Shown one piece after another: positions 60,701-64,000 of a stretch of 64,000 nucleotides of DNA (position 1 is its first letter; each line of letters opens with the position of its first letter). Below the pieces are notes generated by a model that worked only from the letters and a program-made list of their open reading frames with translations, had not been told where the DNA came from and did no database searches. The stretch covers positions 186,001 through 250,000 of the forward strand of contig CBDBJR010000002.1 of the NCBI GenBank assembly GCA_965206445.1, in the 5' to 3' direction. The DNA comes from CBDBJR01 sp965206445 (lineage in GTDB: Bacteria > Pseudomonadota > Gammaproteobacteria > Arenicellales > Poriferihabitantaceae). Both the position numbers and the translations under genes were made by a program.

Positions 60701-63700
60701 CTGCCACCGAATGCACGAGCATCACCGACCTGGCAACCATTACAAATCTTGGTTTGGGCGGGCAAAACATCGCTTCGCTACAAAACGGCGATTTTGCCGG
60801 CTTGACGGCGCTGCGGGGGCTGGATTTGGGCGCAAACCGCCTCTCTTCACTTGATGCCACCATTTTTGCCGGCTTGTCGGCGCTTCAGTTTTTGTATTTG
60901 TACAACAATGACCTGGATGCACTGCCCGCCACCATTTTTGCCGGCTTGTCGGCGCTGGTGCGGTTGGATTTGGACGACAACGACCTGGATGCACTGCCCG
61001 CCACCATCTTTGACGGTCTGGACAGGCTTGCTACTTTGCAAATGTTCGACAACCCGTTCACGGCGGACACCGGACTGCCCGCCGGCATCTTTGACGACGT
61101 GCTGGATACCCTGGGCCCCATTGCAACAACCGGAAACAGCGGCTTTGTGATTGACCAAACCGTCCGCCGCGCCCATTTTGTCTGCTCGCGTGCCGACGCT
61201 GCGGCGATTGTCATGGTGACCACCGGCGTGACCGACTGCCTGCGCATCAGCTCCGCACAACTCAACGCGGCGAGGGGCGCCACCTTGAGTGGCCTGACTC
61301 TGTCCGACGGCACCGACACCTTCCCCCTCACCCCGGTGTTCGCCTCCGGCACCACGACCTATACCGTCTCGGTCGCCAACAGCGTCACCAGCGTGACCGT
61401 GACACCGACCGCCATCAATGCCGTCGCCACGATTACCGTCAACGGCGACACCGTCACCAGCGGCAGCGCCAGCGACCCGATTCCCCTGACCGCAGGCGGG
61501 ACCACGACAATGACCACGCTCGTCACCGCCGCCACCGGGGGCGCCGTGATGACCTACACCGTCACCTTCACCCGCGCAGCCTCTACCGCGCTCACCGCCA
61601 CTCTGGTCGGCACGCTGACCGAAGCCAACCTGTTTGCCGCCACGGCACCGACCGTCACCGTCACGCTGTTCAACACCGCATACGAGGCGGCCCCGGGCAC
61701 CCTGATGCAAAGCCACTTCAGTGTGACGGATACCGTCGCCGGGACTGTGCGCGTGAGCGATTTCACCCGCGACAGCGCCACCGTCGCCACGCTGACGCTG
61801 GCGTACAGCGGCGAGGACATCACCACCGCCGGTACCCTGTCCGTCACCCTCGCCGCCGCCGGCCACACCGGCGCTGACGACCTGATGACCAACACCATCG
61901 CTATTACCGCCAGCGCCGGCGCCAACATCTGCGGCCGCACGCCACAGGTGCGGGATGCCATTCTCGCCAGCATCAGTCCCCGCCCCAGCGGCTGCACGAG
62001 CATCACCGATCTGGCAAACATTCCAAGGCTTTCTTTGAACGGGAAAGGCATCGCTTCGCTGCAAAACGGCGATTTTGCCGGCTTGTCGGCGCTGCGGCAG
62101 TTGTATTTGTTCGACAACGACCTGGATGCACTGCCCGCCACCATTTTTGCCGGCTTGACGGCGCTGCAGGTGTTGGAGTTGTTCAACAATGACCTGGATG
62201 CACTGCCCGCCACCATCTTTGACGGTCTGGATAGGCTTGCTACTTTGCGAATGTTCGACAACCCGTTCACGGCGGACACCGGACTGCCCGCCGGCATCTT
62301 TGACGACGTGCTGGATATCCTGGGCCCCATTGCAACAACCGGAAACAGCGACTTTGTGATTGACCAAACCGTCCGCCGCGCCCATTTTGTCTGCTCGCGT
62401 GCCGACTTTGCGGCGATTGTCATGGCGACCACCGGCGTGACCGACTGCCTGCGCATCAGCTCCGCACAACTCAACGCCTACCTCGCGGCGAGGGACGCCA
62501 CCTTGAGCGGTCTGACCCTGTCCGACGGCACCGACACCTTCTCCCTCACCCCGGTGTTCGCCTTCGGTACCACGGGCTATACCGTCTCGGTCGCCAACAG
62601 CGTCACCAGCGTGACCGTGACACCGACCGCCACCAATGCCGTCGCCACGATTACCGTCAACGGCGACACTGTCACCAGCGGCAGCGCCAGCGACCCGATT
62701 CCCCTGGCCGCAGGCGGGACCACGACAATTACCACACTCGTCACCGTCGCCACCGGGGGCGCCGTGATGACCTATACCATCACCGTCACCCGCGCAGCCT
62801 TTACCGCGCCCGCCACCCTGACCGGCACGCTGACCGAAGCCAACCTGTTCGCCGCCACGGCGCCGACCGTCACCGTCACGCTGGCCAACACCGCATACGA
62901 GGCGGCCCCGGGCACCCTGATGCCAAGCCACTTCAGCCTGACGGATAGCGTCGCCGGGACTGTGCGCGTGAGCGATTTCACCCGCGACAGCGCCACCGTC
63001 GCCACGCTGACGCTGGCGTACAGTGGCGAGGACATCACCACCACCGGTACCCTGTCCGTCATCCTCGCCGCCGCCGGCCACTCTGGCACCGACGACCTGA
63101 TGACCAGCACCATCGCTATTACCGCCAGCGCCGGCGCCAATGTCTGCGGGCGCACGGCACAGGTGCGAGATGAGATTGTCAGACAGTCCTTTGCCACCGA
63201 ATGCACGAGCGTGACCGACTTGGCAATCATTACAAGGCTTTTTTTGTTCAATCAAGACATCGCTTCGCTGCAAAACGGCGATTTTGCCGGCTTGACGGCG
63301 CTGCAGAGGTTGTGGTTGTACAACAACGACCTGGAGGCACTGCCCGCCACCATTTTTGCCGGCTTGACGTCGCTGCGGTCGTTGCTTTTGCAGAACAACG
63401 ACCTGGAGGCACTGCCCGCCACCATTTTTGCCGGCTTGACGTCGCTGCAGACTTTGTTTTTGCAGAACAACGCCCTGGCACTGCCCGCCACCATTTTTGC
63501 CGGCTTGACGTCGCTGCGGGAGTTGCGTTTGGACAGCAACGACCTGGAGGCACTGCCCGCCACCATTTTTGCCGACTTATCGGCGCTGCAGTTTTTGGGT
63601 TTGGACAACAACGACCTGGAGGCACTGCCCGCCACCATTTTTGCCGGCTTGACGTCGCTGCGGTCGTTGCTTTTGCAGAACAACGCCCTGGAGGCACTGC

Positions 63701-64000
63701 CCGCCACCATTTTTGCCGGTCTGGATAGGCTTGCTACTTTGCGACTGCTCGGCAACCCGTTCACGGCGGACACCGGACTGCCCGCCGGCATCTTTGACGA
63801 CGTGCTGGATACCCTGGGCCCCATTGAAACAACCGGATTCTTCGACTTTGTGATTGACCAAACCGTCCGCGACGCCCATTTTGTCTGCTCGCGTTCCGAC
63901 GTCGATGCCATTGTCGCCGCCACCGCCGGTGTGGATGACTGCCTCCGGGTCACCTCGGCGCAATTCAACGCCTACCTCGCGGCGAGTGGCGCCACGTTGA
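51766..64000 (+). CDS. Giant secreted leucine-rich-repeat / cadherin-like modular protein (3' end outside window)
   Basis: I followed this frame codon by codon: at least 4078 codons, no stop, and still in frame at 64000. A Sec signal peptide (residues 1-28, cut after ASA) opens it. Nine modules follow from residue 35. A full module has an N-cap with two cysteines (NVCGRTAQVRDE...ATECTSITDL), 2-10 typical 24-residue LRRs (consensus LxxLxLxxNxLxx + LPATIFAGL), and a C-cap (NPFTADTGLPAGIF...) with two more cysteines (HFVCSRAD...TDCLRI). Most add a cadherin-like beta-sandwich (ATLSGLTLSDGT...TYTVTVTRA) and an Ig-like domain (LTEANLFAATAPTVTVTL). The start has a near-perfect ribosome-binding site. 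The role is probably cell-surface adhesion or ligand recognition; export route and anchor are not visible. Confidence 0.9.
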   Translation, partial: MLKPKRLAAWLLLTLVTLVTLAPAPASAQASAGVNVCDRTAQVRDEIVRQSSATECTSITDLATITRLDLFRQRIASLQPGDFAGLSALQTLNLRENALQALPATIFAGLSALQQLFLTDNALQALPATIFAGLTALQALHLTDNALEALPATIFDGLGRLSDLRMVDNPFTADTGLPAGIFDDVLDTLGAITTNRLRLGFVIDQPVRDAHFVCSHAGSASIVMMTTGVTDCLRISSAQFNTAIPLVDATLSGLTLSDGTDPFPLTPVFASGTTTYPVAVANSVASVTVTPTTTRSGATITVNSAAVTSGSASNAINLMPDVAVPITIVVTAADGATTATYTVMVARAAPGLAATLTGSLTEATLFAATAPTVTVTLFNTAYEAAPGTLMPSHFSVTDTVAGTVRVSDVTRDSDTVATLTLAYSGEDITPPGTLSVTLAAAGHTGTDDLMTNTIAITASAGANICGRTPQVRDEIVRRSRSATECTSITDLATIVQLDLHGQSIASLQPGDFAGLTALEELYLFSNDLDALPATIFAGLTALRRLELDNNDLDTLPDTIFAGLTALRRLELDNNALDALPATIFAGLTALRRLELDNNALDALPATIFAGLTALRRLSLHNNALESLPATIFVGLTALELLLLQNNDLESLPATIFDGLDRLNTLLLFGNPFTADTGLPAGIFDDVLDTLNAITTTSRFGFVIDQTVRDAHFVCSRADVAAIVMATAGVTDCLRISSAQLNAYLASRDATLSGLTLSDGTDLFPLTPVFASGTTTYTVAVANSVTSVTVTPTATNAVATITVNGDTVTSASASNAINLTAGTPMVIPVIVTATDTTTRMTYMVTATRALPTVSRVAFSSTGPYALGEQIQVTVTFSENVTVTGIPEIALNVGETPRPAAYTSDSSTRTDLVFTYTVTAGETDANGVSIGANALTTPDSNAIQGVGGDDADLTHDAVAANAAHAVDTAAPTLTDATVNGNSLVLTYNEALDASSTPANEAHTIAVSDGGTAPTVTGTTISDTMATLALSAAVTRGVTVTVSYTPGTNPLRDVAGNNAALLSGAEVTNTAPVATAPVNQSYTVGSALIPLTLAAGPSNPGETTYALTGPNAGPGNDDLPAGLTFAPATRILSGTPTTVAAAVTLTYTVRDSMSADTATFDVTIATPLPATLAGTLTEANLFATPAPTVTVTLANTAYAAPGTLLPSHFSVTDTVAGTVRVSDFTRDSATVATLTLAYSGEDITTAGTLSAILAAAGHTGADDLMTNTIAITASAGANVCGRTAQVRDEIVRRSSATECTSITDLASIRFLFLNGQSIASLQPGDFAGLSALRVLYLTNNDLDALPATIFAGLSALQVLYLDNNDLDALPANIFDGLDRLAGLRMVANPFTADTGLPTGIFDDVLDTLGPITTLGNGGFVIDQTVRDAHFVCSRADAAAIVMATTGVTDCLRISSAQLNTAIPLVEMDATLSGLTLSDGTDTFPLTPVFASGTTTYTVAVANSVTSVTVTPTATNAVATITVNGDTVTSASASSPIDLTAGTPMAIPVIVTAVDTTTMTYTVTATRAPPPTATLAGTLTEATLFAATAPTVTVTLANTVYEAAPGTLMQSHFSVTDTVAGTVRVSDFTRDSATVATLTLAYSGEDITTTGTLSVTLAAAGHTGTDDLMTNTIAITASAGANVCGRTAQVRDEIVRQSSATECTSITDLATITRLFLFRLFGQSIASLQNGDFAGLSALRFLDLANNDLDALPVTIFAGLSALQVLHLTNNDLDALPATIFAGLTALRRLDLANNGLDALPATIFAGLTALQELYLDNNDLDALPATIFDGLGRLEDLRMLANPFTADTGLPADIFDDVLDTLGPIAITGFRGFVIDQTVRDAHFVCSRAEANAIVATTTGVTDCLRISSAQLNAALPLLTDATLSVLALSGGILNPPFAAGTTTYEASVLIDVDTVTVTPIATTVATIRVDGTEVASGSPSAAIALTAGTPRAIPIMVTSADTTTMTTYTVTFTRAASTVPTATLAGTLTEANLFAATAPTVTVTLANTAYEAAPGTLMQSHFSVTDTVAGTVRVSDFTRDSATVATLTLAYSGDITTAGTLSVILAAAGHTVADDLMTNTIAITASAGANICGRTAQVRDEIVRQSAATECTSITDLATITRLFLNGKGIASLQNGDFAGLTALQILDLYSNDLDALPATIFAGLTDLRVLALFSNDLDALPATIFAGLTALQSLVLQNNDLDVLPATIFAGLTSLLSLNLVNNDLDALPATIFAGLTSLRRLELDNNDLDLPATIFAGLTALQVLNLSSNDLDALPATIFAGLSALQRLDLRSNDLDVLPATIFAGLSALQFLDLSNNDLDALLATIFAGLTALQELRLDNNDLDALPATIFAGLTALQFLDLVNNDLNALPATIFDGLDRLATLRMFDNPFTVDTGLPTGIFDDVLDTLGPIATIGNSDIVIDQIVRDAHFVCSRADSAAIVMATTGVTDCLRISSAQLNAYLAARGATLAGRLTEANLSAATAPTVTVTLANTAYEAAPGTLLPSHFSVTDTVAGTVRVSDFTRDSATVATLTLAYSGEDITTAGTLSVILAAVGHTGTDDLMTSTIAITASTGANVCGRTAQVRDAIVRQSSATECTSITDLANMSSLEFVGQNIASLQNGDFAGLTSLQELRLDNNDLDALPATIFAGLTALQELRLDNNDLDALPATIFDGLTSLQELRLDNNDLDALPATIFAGLTSLQELRLDNNDLDALPATIFDGLDRLATLRMFDNPFTADTGLPTGIFDDVLDTLGPIATFGFSGFAIDQTVRDAHFVCSRADAVAIVMAPTDVIDCLRISAAQLNAYLAARGATLAGTLTEANLFATPAPTVTVTLANTEYAAPGTLMQSHFSVTDTVAGTVRVSDFTRDSATVATLTLAYSGEDITTAGTLSVILAAAGHTGTDDLMTSTIAITASTVVNVCGRTAQVRDEIVRQSSATECTSITDLATITNLGLGGQNIASLQNGDFAGLTALRGLDLGANRLSSLDATIFAGLSALQFLYLYNNDLDALPATIFAGLSALVRLDLDDNDLDALPATIFDGLDRLATLQMFDNPFTADTGLPAGIFDDVLDTLGPIATTGNSGFVIDQTVRRAHFVCSRADAAAIVMVTTGVTDCLRISSAQLNAARGATLSGLTLSDGTDTFPLTPVFASGTTTYTVSVANSVTSVTVTPTAINAVATITVNGDTVTSGSASDPIPLTAGGTTTMTTLVTAATGGAVMTYTVTFTRAASTALTATLVGTLTEANLFAATAPTVTVTLFNTAYEAAPGTLMQSHFSVTDTVAGTVRVSDFTRDSATVATLTLAYSGEDITTAGTLSVTLAAAGHTGADDLMTNTIAITASAGANICGRTPQVRDAILASISPRPSGCTSITDLANIPRLSLNGKGIASLQNGDFAGLSALRQLYLFDNDLDALPATIFAGLTALQVLELFNNDLDALPATIFDGLDRLATLRMFDNPFTADTGLPAGIFDDVLDILGPIATTGNSDFVIDQTVRRAHFVCSRADFAAIVMATTGVTDCLRISSAQLNAYLAARDATLSGLTLSDGTDTFSLTPVFAFGTTGYTVSVANSVTSVTVTPTATNAVATITVNGDTVTSGSASDPIPLAAGGTTTITTLVTVATGGAVMTYTITVTRAAFTAPATLTGTLTEANLFAATAPTVTVTLANTAYEAAPGTLMPSHFSLTDSVAGTVRVSDFTRDSATVATLTLAYSGEDITTTGTLSVILAAAGHSGTDDLMTSTIAITASAGANVCGRTAQVRDEIVRQSFATECTSVTDLAIITRLFLFNQDIASLQNGDFAGLTALQRLWLYNNDLEALPATIFAGLTSLRSLLLQNNDLEALPATIFAGLTSLQTLFLQNNALALPATIFAGLTSLRELRLDSNDLEALPATIFADLSALQFLGLDNNDLEALPATIFAGLTSLRSLLLQNNALEALPATIFAGLDRLATLRLLGNPFTADTGLPAGIFDDVLDTLGPIETTGFFDFVIDQTVRDAHFVCSRSDVDAIVAATAGVDDCLRVTSAQFNAYLAASGATL
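51868..53151 (+). repeat. LRR module 1 (3 LRRs)
   Basis: Residues 35-462. N-cap reads VCDRT instead of the VCGRT of later modules. Three LRRs, C-cap, one cadherin-like domain (from about 52510), one Ig-like domain (from about 52825). Concave-face residues: T-N-R, Q-F-T, A-H-T. Confidence 0.85.
53152..55587 (+). repeat. LRR module 2 (6 LRRs, extra Ig-like domains)
   Basis: Residues 463-1274, the longest module. Six LRRs, two of them identical at protein level (LRRLELDNNALDALP). After the cadherin-like domain (54007-54309) come three extra domains found nowhere else in the gene. One resembles bacterial Ig-like (VTFSENVTVTGIPEIALN), one SwmB (NEALDASSTPANEA...PLRDVAGN) and one He_PIG (LPAGLTFAPATRILSGTPT). 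The shared Ig-like domain resumes near 55264. Confidence 0.85.
55588..56796 (+). repeat. LRR module 3 (2 LRRs)
   Basis: Residues 1275-1677. Two LRRs (concave residues V-Y-T and V-Y-D), C-cap, cadherin-like domain from about 56158 and Ig-like domain from about 56470. The N-cap has the variant SIRFLFLNGQ. Confidence 0.85.
56797..58146 (+). repeat. LRR module 4 (4 LRRs)
   Basis: Residues 1678-2127. Four LRRs (F-D-A, V-H-T, R-D-A, E-Y-D). The N-cap carries a three-residue duplication (LFRLFGQ). Its cadherin-like domain (from about 57520) is the most divergent in the gene, reading ATLSVLALSGGILNPPFAAG. Confidence 0.85.
58147..59613 (+). repeat. LRR module 5 (10 LRRs)
   Basis: Residues 2128-2616, the longest LRR array. 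The fifth LRR lacks one codon (LDLP instead of LDALP, near 58630). The eighth has ALLATIF in place of ALPATIF. The cadherin-like domain is absent: the C-cap passes straight to the Ig-like domain at about 59284. Confidence 0.85.
59614..60648 (+). repeat. LRR module 6 (4 near-identical LRRs)
   Basis: Residues 2617-2961. Four consecutive LRRs all read SLQELRLDNND or ALQELRLDNND and differ by only a few bases in each 72-base unit, so the array was amplified recently. No cadherin-like domain. Confidence 0.85.
60649..61923 (+). repeat. LRR module 7 (3 LRRs)
   Basis: Residues 2962-3386. The first LRR is divergent (GLDLGANRLSSLDATIF); the others are F-Y-Y and R-D-D. Cadherin-like domain from about 61279 with a changed second half (LTAGGTTTMTTLVTAATGGAVM), then the Ig-like domain. 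Confidence 0.85.
61924..63138 (+). repeat. LRR module 8 (2 LRRs)
   Basis: Residues 3387-3791. The N-cap is divergent: RDAILASISPRPSGCTSI replaces RDEIVRQSSATECTSI, but both cysteines remain. Two LRRs (Q-Y-F and V-E-F), cadherin-like domain from about 62500, Ig-like domain from about 62815. Confidence 0.85.
63139..64000 (+). repeat. LRR module 9 (6 LRRs, runs off the window)
   Basis: Residues 3792 to at least 4078. Six LRRs; the third lacks one codon (NALALP, near 63477). Two LRRs (SLRSLLLQNN) are duplicates. After the C-cap the sequence ends in SGATL, the start of another cadherin-like domain. Confidence 0.85.

Noticed and set aside
52036..63740. CRISPR array or non-coding satellite in the 72-base repeats
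   Set aside because: The repeats are contiguous, code for LRRs in one frame, and have no unique spacers.
51658..63968. Minus-strand open frames of up to 1475 codons across the LRR gene
   Set aside because: They translate to low-complexity repeats without family motifs and are interrupted at several points. They stay open because each copy of the GC-rich 72-base repeat lacks stops in that frame. The plus-strand frame has a signal peptide, a strong ribosome-binding site and recognised domains.
51766..64000. Direct proof of a diversity-generating retroelement
   Set aside because: No reverse transcriptase, template repeat or IMH-like site is present in the window; only the codon pattern suggests such a mechanism, so it is kept as a hypothesis.

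Overview
The window is about 64 kb of GC-rich DNA from a gammaproteobacterium whose genus I cannot name. The evidence is gene order: ponA/mrcA divergent from pilMNOPQ-aroK-aroB and then gltBD-hemE; kdsD-lptCAB-rpoN-hpf-ptsN-rapZ-npr-ptsI; purMN near hda and wrbA; petBC-sspB next to hslVU. Several loci lack a gene usually found in that order: sspA after petC, a damX-like gene after aroB, and kdsC after kdsD. Short tandem duplications recur at gene ends.

Layout. 1-5.6 kb: cytochrome bc1 (petB, petC), sspB, the HslVU protease, and rpoH behind a promoter that overlaps a CIRCE-like operator. 5.7-23.2 kb: penicillin-binding protein 1A on the minus strand, the type IV pilus alignment and secretin genes pilMNOPQ, shikimate genes aroK-aroB, glutamate synthase gltBD, and hemE. 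23.2-32.4 kb: a DUF1244 gene, then the LPS-export/sigma-54/nitrogen-PTS run ending in enzyme I and dgkA. 32.4-34.2 kb: a small accessory island with two fragments of the same IS3-family element, a frameshifted VOC (glyoxalase-like) gene, an AT-rich lipoprotein gene and unassigned debris. 34.2-46.6 kb: housekeeping genes in short operons (YadGH-type ABC exporter; purM-purN-DUF3108-GNAT; a CDP-alcohol phosphatidyltransferase with hda; wrbA; argF and argG divergent; two nucleotide-sugar-transferase-like genes; a GcvA-like LysR regulator; a DUF1127 protein) closed by a strong terminator.

46.8-51.3 kb: four tightly packed genes for a divergent HMG-CoA reductase, a PlsC-type acyltransferase, an alkyl-DHAP-synthase-like flavoprotein and a short-chain reductase. 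Together they look like an isoprenoid/ether-lipid module.

51.8 kb to the end: one uninterrupted plus-strand reading frame of at least 4078 codons that runs off the window. It encodes a secreted giant protein of nine modules. Each module has a cysteine-containing N-cap, an array of typical 24-residue leucine-rich repeats (3, 6, 2, 4, 10, 4, 3, 2 and 6 repeats), a cysteine-containing C-cap, and usually a cadherin-like beta-sandwich domain plus an Ig-like beta domain. The repeat framework is almost invariant at DNA level. The codons for residues predicted to lie on the concave binding face vary freely in their first two bases while the third base stays fixed (NNT at one position, NNC at another). 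This resembles the architecture of lamprey variable lymphocyte receptors and is the most unusual thing in the window. Long minus-strand frames across this region are shadows of the repeats.
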